Below are positions 53,832 through 64,000 of a stretch of DNA of 64,000 nucleotides, in pieces. Numbering within the stretch: the stretch's first letter is position 1; the number at the start of each line of letters is the position of its first letter. The translations under genes and the position numbers were made by a program. This DNA is from Dryomyza anilis (taxonomy: Eukaryota; Arthropoda; Insecta; Diptera; Dryomyzidae). Under the pieces are notes generated by a model, which worked only from the letters and a program-made list of their open reading frames with translations, had not been told where the DNA came from and did no database searches. The stretch is from NCBI GenBank assembly GCA_951804985.1, contig OX638133.1:52314791-52378790 (forward strand). The letters are read 5' to 3'.

Positions 53832-56230
53832 AAATATAAAATATAAAATATAAAATATAAAATATAAAATATAAAATATAAAATATAAAATATAAAATAT
53901 AAAATATAAAATAAAATATAAAATATAAAATATAAAATATAAAATATAAAATATAAAATATAAAATATAAAATATAAAATATAAAATATAAAATATAAAA
54001 TATAAATATAAATATAAAATATAAAATATAAAATATAAAATATAAAATATAAAATATAAAATATAAAATATAAAATATAAAATATAAAATATAAAATATA
54101 AAATATAAAATATAAAATATAAAATATAAAATATAAAATATAAAATATAAAATATAAAATATAAAATATAAAATATAAAATATAAAATATAAAATATAAA
54201 ATATAAAATATAAAATATAAAATATAAAATATAAAATATAAAATATAAAATATAAAATATAAAATATAAAATATAAAATATAAAATATAAAATATAAAAT
54301 ATAAAATATAAATATAAAATAAAATATAAAATATAAAATATAAAATATAAAATATAAAATATAAAATATAAAATATAAAATATAAAATATAAAATATAAA
54401 ATATAAAATATAAAATATAAAATATAAAATATAAAATATAAAATATAAAATATAAAATATAAAATATAAAATATAAAATATAAAATATAAAATATAAAAT
54501 ATAAAATATAAAATATAAAATATAAAATATAAAATATAAAATATAAATATAAAATATAAAATATAAAATATAAAATATAAAATATAAAATATAAAATATA
54601 AAATATAAAATATAAAATATAAAATATAAAATATAAAATATAAAATATAAAATATAAAATATAAATATAAAATATAAAATATAAAATATAAAATATAAAA
54701 TATAAAATATAAAATATAAAATATAAAATATAAAATATAAAATAAATATAAAATATAAAATATAAAATATAAAATATAAAATATAAATATAAAATATAAA
54801 ATATAAAATATAAAATATAAAATATAAAATATAAAATATAAAATATAAAATATAAAATATAAAATATAAAATATAAAATATAAAATATAAAATATAAAAT
54901 ATAAAATATAAAATATAAAATATAAAATATAAAATATAAAATATAAAATATAAAATATAAAATATAAAATATAAAATATAAAATATAAATATAAAATATA
55001 AAATATAAAATATAAAATATAAAATATAAAATATAAAATATAAAATATAAAATATAAAATATAAAATATAAAATATAAAATATAAAATATAAATTTAAAA
55101 TATAAAATATAAAATATAAAATATAAAATATAAAATATAAAATATAAAATATAAAATATAAAATATAAAATATAAAATATAAAATATAAAATATAAAATA
55201 TAAAATATAAAATATAAAATATAAAATATAAAATATAAAATATAAAATATAAAATATAAAATATAAAATATAAAATATAAAATATAAAATATAAAATATA
55301 AAATATAAAATATAAAATATAAAATATAAAATATAAAATATAAAATATAAAATATAAAATATAAAATATAAAATATAAAATATAAAATATAAAATATAAA
55401 ATATAAAATATAAAATATAAAATATAAAATATAAAATATAAAATATAAAATATAAAATATAAAATATAAAATATAAAATATAAAATATAAAATATAAAAT
55501 ATAAAATATAAAATATAAAATATAAAATATAAAATATAAAATATAAAATATAAAATATAAAATATAAAATATAAAATATAAAATATAAAATATAAAATAT
55601 AAAATATAAAATATAAAATATAAAATATAAAATATAAAATATAAAATATAAAATATAAAATATAAAATATAAAATATAAAATATAAAATATAAAATATAA
55701 AATATAAAATATAAAATATAAAATATAAAATATAAAATATAAAATATAAAATATAAAATATAAAATATAAAATATAAAATATAAAATATAAAATATAAAA
55801 TATAAAATATAAAATATAAAATATAAAATATAAAATATAAAATATAAAATATAAAATATAAAATATAAAATATAAAATATAAAATATAAAATATAAAATA
55901 TAAAATATAAAATATAAAATATAAAATATAAAATATAAAATATAAAATATAAAATATAAAATATAAAATATAAAATATAAAATATAAAATATAAAATATA
56001 AAATATAAAATATAAAATATAAAATATAAAATATAAAATATAAAATATAAAATATAAAATATAAAATATAAAATATAAAATATAAAATATAAAATATAAA
56101 ATATAAAATATAAAATATAAAATATAAAATATAAAATATAAAATATAAAATATAAAATATAAAATATAAAATATAAAATATAAAATATAAAATATAAAAT
56201 ATAAAATATAAAATATAAAATATAAAATAT
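53832..56230. repeat. AAAATAT heptanucleotide satellite, left block
   Basis: About 2.4 kb of AAAATAT units, with short units (AAATAT, AAAAT) at about 53907, 54003, 54308, 54546, 54665, 54745 and 54785 and an AAATTT variant at 55092. Irregular units cluster in the first 1.3 kb, whereas the part from 55100 is almost perfect. Confidence 0.97.
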
Positions 56231-56946
56231 AAAATAGAAAATAGAAAATAGAAAATAGAAAATAGAAAATAGAAAATAGAAAATAGAAAATAGAAAATAG
56301 AAAATAGAAAATAGAAAATAGAAAATAGAAAATAGAAAATAGAAAATAGAAAATAGAAAATAGAAAATAGAAAATAGAAAATAGAAAATAGAAAATAGAA
56401 AATAGAAAATAGAAAATAGAAAATAGAAAATAGAAAATAGAAAATAGAAAATAGAAAATAGAAAATAGAAAATAGAAAATAGAAAATAGAAAATAGAAAA
56501 TAGAAAATAGAAAATAGAAAATAGAAAATAGAAAATAGAAAATAGAAAATAGAAAATAGAAAATAGAAAATAGAAAATAGAAAATAGAAAATAGAAAATA
56601 GAAAATAGAAAATAGAAAATAGAAAATAGAAAATAGAAAATAGAAAATAGAAAATAGAAAATAGAAAATAGAAAATAGAAAATAGAAAATAGAAAATAGA
56701 AAATAGAAAATAGAAAATAGAAAATAGAAAATAGAAAATAGAAAATAGAAAATAGAAAATAGAAAATAGAAAATAGAAAATAGAAAATAGAAAATAGAAA
56801 ATAGAAAATAGAAAATAGAAAATAGAAAATAGAAAATAGAAAATAGAAAATAGAAAATAGAAAATAGAAAATAGAAAATAGAAAATAGAAAATAGAAAAT
56901 AGAAAATAGAAAATAGAAAATAGAAAATAGAAAATAGAAAATAGAA
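56231..56946. repeat. AAAATAG variant satellite block
   Basis: About 100 units with the single change T to G in the last position, in the same 7-bp register as the flanking AAAATAT arrays. Entry and exit are abrupt with no mixed units. This points to expansion or conversion of one mutated unit. Confidence 0.97.
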
Positions 56947-58528
56947 AATATAAAATATAAAATATAAAATATAAAATATAAAATATAAAATATAAAATAT
57001 AAAATATAAAATATAAAATATAAAATATAAAATATAAAATATAAAATATAAAATATAAAATATAAAATATAAAATATAAAATATAAAATATAAAATATAA
57101 AATATAAAATATAAAATATAAAATATAAAATATAAAATATAAAATATAAAATATAAAATATAAAATATAAAATATAAAATATAAAATATAAAATATAAAA
57201 TATAAAATATAAAATATAAAATATAAAATATAAAATATAAAATATAAAATATAAAATATAAAATATAAAATATAAAATATAAAATATAAAATATAAAATA
57301 TAAAATATAAAATATAAAATATAAAATATAAAATATAAAATATAAAATATAAAATATAAAATATAAAATATAAAATATAAAATATAAAATATAAAATATA
57401 AAATATAAAATATAAAATATAAAATATAAAATATAAAATATAAAATATAAAATATAAAATATAAAATATAAAATATAAAATATAAAATATAAAATATAAA
57501 ATATAAAATATAAAATATAAAATATAAAATATAAAATATAAAATATAAAATATAAAATATAAAATATAAAATATAAAATATAAAATATAAAATATAAAAT
57601 ATAAAATATAAAATATAAAATATAAAATATAAAATATAAAATATAAAATATAAAATATAAAATATAAAATATAAAATATAAAATATAAAATATAAAATAT
57701 AAAATATAAAATATAAAATATAAAATATAAAATATAAAATATAAAATATAAAATATAAAATATAAAATATAAAATATAAAATATAAAATATAAAATATAA
57801 AATATAAAATATAAAATATAAAATATAAAATATAAAATATAAAATATAAAATATAAAATATAAAATATAAAATATAAAATATAAAATATAAAATATAAAA
57901 TATAAAATATAAAATATAAAATATAAAATATAAAATATAAAATATAAAATATAAAATATAAAATATAAAATATAAAATATAAAATATAAAATATAAAATA
58001 TAAAATATAAAATATAAAATATAAAATATAAAATATAAAATATAAAATATAAAATATAAAATATAAAATATAAAATATAAAATATAAAATATAAAATATA
58101 AAATATAAAATATAAAATATAAAATATAAAATATAAAATATAAAATATAAAATATAAAATATAAAATATAAAATATAAAATATAAAATATAAAATATAAA
58201 ATATAAAATATAAAATATAAAATATAAAATATAAAATATAAAATATAAAATATAAAATATAAAATATAAAATATAAAATATAAAATATAAAATATAAAAT
58301 ATAAAATATAAAATATAAAATATAAAATATAAAATATAAAATATAAAATATAAAATATAAAATATAAAATATAAAATATAAAATATAAAATATAAAATAT
58401 AAAATATAAAATATAAAATATAAAATATAAAATATAAAATATAAAATATAAAATATAAAATATAAAATATAAAATATAAAATATAAAATATAAAATATAA
58501 AATATAAAATATAAAATATAAAATATAA
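56947..58528. repeat. AAAATAT heptanucleotide satellite, right block
   Basis: About 1.6 kb of nearly perfect AAAATAT units, ending at AAATATAAATTATAAATTAT where ordinary AT-rich DNA begins. Confidence 0.97.
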
Positions 58529-58789
58529 ATTATAAATTATACAATATACTATGTTATTATTTAATGTTAATGTTTTGTTGAAAATTATAAATTTTTTTTA
58601 TATTCTTATTTACGAACATATTTATTTATTGTGTCATGTTTAAAAAAAATGTTGTTAAAAATTATATACATTATTAAAATATATAGAAATAATTATAAAA
58701 AAACTGTATATCATTATTTTAATAAACTTGTAGGCAGTAGGAGGTTGTTGCAAAAATGTTGCATATTCTATAAAAAAATATATTTATGA
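58529..58789. other. AT-rich DNA after the satellite
   Basis: No feature recognised. Confidence 0.5.
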
Positions 58790-59045
58790 AGTAGGCTGGG
58801 TTTTAAATCATGATTGTTATTTTTAACAATTCGATTGTTAATCTAGGCTTAATTTCTTTTAACAATTCAACAATCGAAATAACAATTAATTGTTAATTTG
58901 CTTCAAAATTCAATTTCGAAAAATTAACAATTTTAGTTGTTATTACCAACAATAAATTAACAATAGATAATTGTCAATGCCATTTTGACCAATATGATTG
59001 TTAATTTATTGTTAGAATTAACAATTTATTTCTGAGAGTGTGCAT
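58790..59045. repeat. Cluster of AACAATT/AATTGTT inverted words
   Basis: ATTGTTAAT and its complement ATTAACAAT occur more than a dozen times in about 250 bp, giving many possible hairpins. It could be a decayed MITE, since both borders carry similar words, but ends are not defined. Confidence 0.5.
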
Positions 59046-60827
59046 TTGTTTGAATAAAATTTGCAAATGGTTTAATATGGGAACTCCAGGCAGAAATGGT
59101 TTATATGAAGACTCCAAATTCACATTATAAAATACTCGCTTTTTTTTATTCGATTTCTAGGTAGTTGATTTACTGCAAAAGCTTCATTAAACTTTTTTTT
59201 TTATTGTTACTAAATTTCTCCATAAAATATTCGCTATATTACTTGTATTCATATTGATTGTCTAGTGATACACGCGATTTTTTTAGAAATTCGTATTTAA
59301 CATAAATTAAAAAAATACAAAAATAAAATTTTATATTTGTTTAGTACATTAATGAGAAGAACAACATTTTATTTACAAAAAGTTTATTTACAAAAAGAAA
59401 TCGATCGTCTCCTCTCGTGGAAGATGCGCTTTGTGCTCGTAGGGTAATTTGGATCCTGACGAAGCCCAAAGTTCAATTCCAACGCTAGAGCGAATTGCAA
59501 GGGCAGGAGAAAAACGGTATTAATAATATTTGGTTTTCCATAAGGTGGGAGGAATGTTGTGAATTAGCGCATATATTTTCCCCCCCTTATGGAAAAAAAT
59601 TATCATTAATATTAGGATTAATGATAATTTTTTACAAAATGTCTCTAATATATTGTTGAATATATAGAAATGATGTTTTCTTAGAGTTAATATTAAGATG
59701 ATAATATTACAATATTACAATAATATTACAATGATAATATGTTTATTTTAATATGGTGATAATAAATATAATATGTTATTTTATTTTAAGTTATCTATAA
59801 AAATATTATTATCATTATTATTATTGAAACCCATTTAATTATTCAAACATATTTTTATGGATAACTTAAGATAGATTTCTTTTTTGTGTTTTGGATCTTG
59901 CCAAACAGTTTGAAAACATCTTGGTGCTCATGTCACTTTATGTAGACTCTAGATTTCTGAATTGTTGATATCAGAAAACCGCTGGGCATCTGCTTCACTA
60001 CTTTTTTGTGGAACATCTCATGTCGTTTTATTTAGAATATTATAGATTTCTGAATTGTGGATATCAGAAAATCGTTACTGCATCGCTTCTTCTCTATGTG
60101 CGATGGAAGACATAATAATTTGACTTTTTATATACATTTTCAAGATCAATGTTGAATATTGTTTTCTGAATCTTGTTTCTGGCAATTGTAGTTTTATGAT
60201 TAAAATTCAATCACTGCAATCTACTTGTGCTTGGTATAACAACAAGTTTGCTCCTAGTGCATCCTTCCACGTCTTCAAATATGCTGCCACTCTGCTTCAT
60301 TTCTTCGTTTTTCTTTTCTTTATTTGAATCTGCTGGACCTCCGCTTCACTTCTTCTTCTTGTTGATAACACCCAGAGCTCCTTCCACATGTCCCCATTAA
60401 AGTCCCAAGACCCCAACGATTATCTATGCGTCTTCTGAGTATCCAGCGCTGTTGGTCACTCTAAATAACCATTTTTGTGCACTCGGATATTTTAAATTTA
60501 AATGAATATTTTACAAACAAGTAATTTAATTTTGTTTTTAAATTCTTTTAAATGTGTGGTGTGGTACTAACTTATATAAACTTAATATAATTTTTGAAAA
60601 TTATATAATGGTTTATGTACATTCGTCACAAGAAAAAGATTGTTCTTAAGATATTTAAATTACTTGAAATAAAGTATGGTACATGGTGTCATGTAAAGTA
60701 TAGTTGTTTGTATGCAATAACATTGAAATTAAATGTTGTTTGTAAGTGTTTAACTTATTTGAAACACAGTTATTTAGTGTAGCACTAGCTTAAGTGTAAT
60801 TTTAGTGTATTAGACCAATGGCTAAGA
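59046..60827. other. AT-rich DNA, possible retroelement scraps
   Basis: 59400-59520 is GC-richer (a DPDEAQSSIPTLERIARAGE stretch can be read on the + strand), of unknown origin. A hairpin lies at 59534-59597 (TTTTCCATAAGG and CCTTATGGAAAA). AATATTACAATAATATTACA-like repeats occur at 59700-59740, and TCTGAATTGT(T/G)GATATCAGA occurs twice (59954-59974, 60050-60070). No gene is supported. Confidence 0.4.
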
Positions 60828-60890
60828 TCGTCGTCTTATATGCGGAGGGACTCAATGCGGCGGATTCAACCCCCCTTCAATGCGCAAAAA
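60828..60890 (+). other. Possible tRNA-like SINE head
   Basis: ATGGCTAAGATCGTCG then GCGGATTCAACCCC about 40 bp on resemble A- and B-box elements of a tRNA-derived SINE, and an A-rich tail follows. A clover-leaf could not be drawn with confidence. Confidence 0.3.
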
Positions 60891-61850
60891 TGAAAAAAAA
60901 AATATTTCATATAATTTTTTTTTTTTTAATATATTATATATTATTTAAAATTTTCTCAAGAATTGTTGAATTTATTACATATAAATTTTTTTTTTAATGT
61001 GTTAATTTAGTTTAAAAATTTATTTAATTTCCAATACAAATTTAAATTTCCAAAACAAAATAAAATGTTAGATAAAAAATAAATTAATAATTTTTTTTTT
61101 TTAATTTTTTTTCCCCTTATTTTTTTCATATAATTTTTCCTTTTTTTTCATACCTCCTCCTTTTTTTTCTTTTCTTTAATTAAAATTTTCATACCTCCTC
61201 CTTTTTTTTTCTTTTATTAAAATTTTCACCTTTTTTTTAATTTTAGTTTCCTTTTTTTTCATATATATTTTTTATTTCTTTTTTTTTATTCTTTAAAAAT
61301 TTAATTGTTAATATTATTTTTTTTTTCCTCTTATTTTTCTTCTCTTTTTTTTCTTTTTAATAAAAATTTGTATCCCTCTTTTTTTTAAATTTTAATTCCC
61401 CAATTTTTTTTTTCATATTTATAATTTTTTTTTGTCATATTTTTCTTTTTTTTTCATCTCTTATTAAATTTTTTTATTTTTCTCTTTTTTTTTTCTTTAA
61501 AATTTAAAAATTCGTTTAAAAAAAATAAAATTTAATACCTATATATATATTCTCCATTTTATTTATTTTACTAATATGTTTCCTCTTTTTTTTTCGATTC
61601 AATTATTAATTTTTTTTTTTAATTTTATAATTACTGTACTTTAATATTTTCATGCATAAATCCCTTTTTTTAATTTTAAATTCTTTGCTTTTATTTATTA
61701 CCTGTTTTTTACATTTTATTAATTCTACTAATATATTTTTTTTTCGTTCCTTTTTTTTAATTTTAACTGTACTAAATATTTATATATCTCTCTTTTTTTA
61801 ATTTTAATACTAACTGATATTTTTTTTCTTCTTTAAGAAATTTAAATTAT
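60891..61850 (+). repeat. Long T-rich polypyrimidine-like region
   Basis: About 1 kb in which T makes up most bases and runs of 6 to 10 T alternate with C-containing words such as CATACCTCCTCC (twice, at about 61149 and 61190). Strand asymmetry is strong: T on the +, A on the minus strand. No coding potential. Confidence 0.8.
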
Positions 61851-62739
61851 TATAAGTAAGTTCTTCAAATTCATGTAAAATTTATTTGTTATATTCAAAC
61901 TTATTCAAATTGAATTATATTAATATATAAAAGTACCTATGATTTCTTTGCATGTAAAAAAATATAATTAGAGTTGCGATTTATTTTCTAAACGTGTTTA
62001 ATATTTTATTATATTATTTTGGTGTACTTATATAAGTCACATTATATGAAACTTCCTACTGGCATGATGGTAAAATTGAATTATATTTATTTGCATTGTT
62101 TATGGTATCAAATAAAAAACTGCAAGATCTGCATTTATATGTCAGCTATTAACGCTTGCTTAGTGTATGATATACATACGTTCGTACAAATTGCATATGT
62201 GCTTCAGCATGAAACACTTGGGGGAATGACCCTTTTCAAGGTTTGATAGCTTGTCCTATTAATATAGGTCAGTAATGCAATTGTTGGTTTTGCATTATCT
62301 GTATTGAATTCGACAATTTTATGACTAACATTGATTTAATTTTAAATTAATGCAATTGGTGGCATGTGCTTAATTTATTTCTTTTCTCAATTGATGATTA
62401 CCTAACTTTAAAATTATAAGTTCTTTTTTTTTTGTATTTCTTATTACTAAATTATTATTTTTAATACGTCCTATCTCTTTTTTTTTATTATTATAAGTTT
62501 TCCTGTGTTTTTTACTTACTGTTTTCCTAAACTATTTATATTTATTTTTTCCTCCGAATGACGAAGTATGTAATGTTTTATTTAATGATTACTCTTCATC
62601 TTATGGTTCGATTTATTTTATCCAACATAATGTTGCAATCTACGAGTTTAATTGTCAACGCCTAGCTAATTGGTTTTATATTTTTACCTTCATGGGTTCG
62701 ATTTTATTATTATAATATTTTTAGTTTTAACGGCATACA
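61851..62739. other. AT-rich DNA downstream of the Gypsy pol
   Basis: A 75-codon frame at 62019-62246 (+) has no domain and is probably chance. As the Gypsy pol to the right is read leftward, its 3' untranslated part or LTR should be here, but no paired LTR exists inside the window. Confidence 0.4.
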
Positions 62740-63072
62740 TTATTTGCGATATGCCTTTAACAAATTATTGTGAATTTTCTTATCTTTGTTTCTGATCAAT
62801 ATCGTCGTGGTCACTGACCACGTTGGAGAGAACTTATTCTTCCTAGTTTGGTTTTTCATTAAAACCATGCCGTGTGGTTTGAATTGTATAGGGTTGAGGT
62901 TCTTGTCGTATTGTTTTTTCGACACCTCCTTGGCCCTACATTGATTTTGCCTGACGATCTCGTGTGATCGCTGTATTTGGTACTTTAATATTTTATTGTA
63001 GTCTTCTGCGTTATATAAAGGTGAACATTTACGCTTTAAATTCGTAGGCATGTCGAAATCAAACCCGTACAA
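62740..63072 (-). pseudogene. Gypsy integrase C-terminal region
   Basis: It reads YGFDFDMPTNLKRKCSPLYN, AEDYNKILKYQIQRSHEIVR, CRAKEVSKKQYDKNLNPIQF and GMVLMKNQTRKNKFSPTWSV, a typical tail with the K-x-x-YDK-x-x-N-P-I-x-(F/Y)-x-x-G motif. It is in the same frame as the core but cut off from it by TAG (63189-63187) and TAA (63090-63088). It ends LLKAYRK. Confidence 0.8.
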
Positions 63073-63186
63073 CGTACGGAATGGTGTTTAACCCGTCGAC
63101 GTATGCACCGTGTTATTATGAACATGCATTGCAGAATTTAACCATTGGTCCCAGTTTGACCCATCCTCTTTAGCAAAACTACGTAA

Positions 63187-63507
63187 CTATTCAGCTAGTG
63201 GACGATGACTTCGTTCCAATGGCCCATTAGCCTGTGGATGGTAGGGTGTTATATGTAATTTTTTAATTCCTAACAATTTACATGTATCCGAAAAAAGTTT
63301 GGAAACGAAGTTCGATCCATTGTCTGTTACCAATACTTTGGGTATATTGTGGCGTGTAACTATTTCGTTGAAGAATGCTTTTGCTACGGTGTTAGCTTCC
63401 GCATCGGGTATAGCCACACAGCACATAATTTTAGAAAAATCGTCCTGAAACGTTAAGATGTATTTATTCCCTGAAATGGTTTCAGGCAGAATACCCACCA
63501 GGTCCAT
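63187..63507 (-). pseudogene. Gypsy integrase catalytic core
   Basis: A 106-residue frame reads MDLVGILPETISGNKYILTF, QDDFSK (first Asp), KVLVTDNGSNFVSKLF (second Asp in TDNGSNF), then HPQANGPLERSHRPLAE (Glu in LERSHR). All three DDE residues are present. It is followed by an in-frame TAG, after which the same frame continues in recognisable integrase text. Confidence 0.85.
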
Positions 63508-63512
63508 GTGTA

Positions 63513-63794
63513 TCAGTTAGAACCATTGGCATCTTCGTCAGCCTTGAACTCTTGTTTACCTGGCATTTTGAACAATTTTTTATTTGCTTCTGCATACCCT
63601 TCCATCGGTACTGTTGCCGAATTCTTAAAAATGTCACCCTGGTGACCACCTAACGGTGAATCGTGAAAATCCTTAATTACAGTCTCTATGTCCCGAGGTT
63701 CAGTTAGAATTATTATATTGTCATTTTCCTTTGTTATCAAATCGTCAGGATCGCCTTCTGACTGTTTCTTATCGTCTTCCTTGTCCCTTTTCAT
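63513..63794 (-). pseudogene. Gypsy integrase zinc-binding region, frameshifted
   Basis: The frame has ETVIKDFHDSPLGGHQGDIF with the two His of the HHCC motif (H-x-x-P-x-GGHQG). The rest, with FKMPGKQEFKADEDANGSN, is a shifted reading of the expected C-x-x-C part, so a small indel lies near 63630. An acidic stretch with DKEDDKKQSEGDPDDLITKE precedes it. Confidence 0.75.
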
Positions 63795-63799
63795 GGTTT

Positions 63800-64000
63800 T
63801 CGACGTGTTTGTTCCTTTTCAGTATTATTCGGTATGCGGCTAAGCGCATCAGCGTTTAAATTACTTTTTCCCGATTTATAATGAATTTCGAAATCATATT
63901 TCGATAATTTGTGTCGGAAACGCGCAAGACGTGATGTCTGATTTTTTAAGTTTGCTATACCCTTAGGGGCTGATGATCTGTATAAATTTTAAATGGTCTT
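63800..64000 (-). pseudogene. Gypsy RNase H C-terminal part
   Basis: On the minus strand FKIYTDHQPL is followed, after a one-base shift near 63960, by ANLKNQTSRLARFRHKLSKY, DFEIHYKSGKSNLNADALSR and IPNN. TDHQPL, R-x-x-R-x-x-x-x-L-x-x-(F/Y)-x-x-x-I-x-Y-x-x-G-K-x-N-x-x-ADALSR is the hallmark of Gypsy RNase H ends. The upstream part is beyond the window. Confidence 0.82.

Larger units (their letters stand above)
62740..64000 (-). mobile_element. Gypsy-group LTR element, pol 3' part
   Basis: Reading leftward from the window edge: RNase H end (64000-63800), integrase zinc-binding region (63794-63513), integrase core (63507-63187) and C-terminal region (to 62740). The order and wording match the gypsy/17.6/297 group. 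There are frameshifts near 63960 and about 63630 and two in-frame stops. The element continues beyond the window. Confidence 0.85.

Noticed and set aside
50305..53853. Open frame of 1182 codons of Tyr, Ile and Leu
   Set aside because: It is the translation of the AATAT satellite and runs through the N gap; it is not a protein gene.
50335..58528. A centromere
   Set aside because: Simple satellites alone do not prove it, and the array is small as assembled; only heterochromatin is a fair inference.

Overview
The window is AT-rich animal DNA and almost certainly comes from a higher fly (Diptera, Brachycera). Three exons of the O-GlcNAc transferase gene (Ogt, called super sex combs or sxc in Drosophila) lie on the + strand and read like the Drosophila protein. 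The repeats also look dipteran: mini-me/DINE-1-type elements with (TA)n, a fixed core and (GTCY)n, a tRNA-derived SINE, and LINE, Gypsy, Copia and BEL remnants. The species cannot be named from the sequence.

The only host gene I can defend is sxc/Ogt. Its exons at 17130-17340, 40982-41165 and 41216-41284 join in frame with good splice sites and encode the first TPR repeats. The intron between the first two is 23.6 kb and full of nested transposons; the next is only 50 bp. No further sxc exon was recognised to the right, so most or all of 41285-64000 may be another giant intron. If so, that intron holds more than 8 kb of simple satellite DNA.

Layout. 1-5.4 kb: broken gag remnant with a small MITE, short repeats, minisatellite and mini-me copies. 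6-10.4 kb: possible Tc1-like scrap, then an internally deleted Gypsy-type element primed by tRNA-Leu and carrying a PIF/Harbinger-type MITE. 10.5-12.8 kb: tandem repeats and a palindromic insert between direct repeats. 12.8-15.3 kb: minus-strand LINE (family A). 17.1 kb: sxc exon. 17.4-21.1 kb: three inverted-repeat elements, one a hAT-type MITE with target-site duplication. 22.9-24.4 kb: tandem duplication, a small membrane-anchor reading frame and a CpG-rich minisatellite. 24.4-31.1 kb: an R1-like LINE apparently split by a Jockey-like LINE, itself split by a hAT element that carries a SINE. 33-37.3 kb: a Gypsy-type element preceded by a small RING-H2 reading frame. 38.2-40.8 kb: BEL/Pao RNase H scrap, a second copy of the membrane-anchor frame, and LINE A fragments. 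41 kb: sxc exons. 42.3-45.2 kb: minus-strand LINE with long RT and EN frames. 45.7-50.2 kb: full-length mini-me, broken Copia element with a foldback insertion, another inverted-repeat element. 50.3-58.5 kb: AATAT pentamer satellite, a 200-N assembly gap, then AAAATAT heptamer satellite with an internal AAAATAG block. 58.5-62.7 kb: AT-rich and T-rich low-complexity DNA. 62.7-64 kb: minus-strand Gypsy pol with DDE integrase, broken by stops and frameshifts.

Apart from sxc, nearly all coding potential is transposon-derived and most of it is broken. The dense nesting, satellites and very long introns suggest pericentromeric heterochromatin; this is inference. All family assignments come from motifs read by eye and none was checked by a database search.
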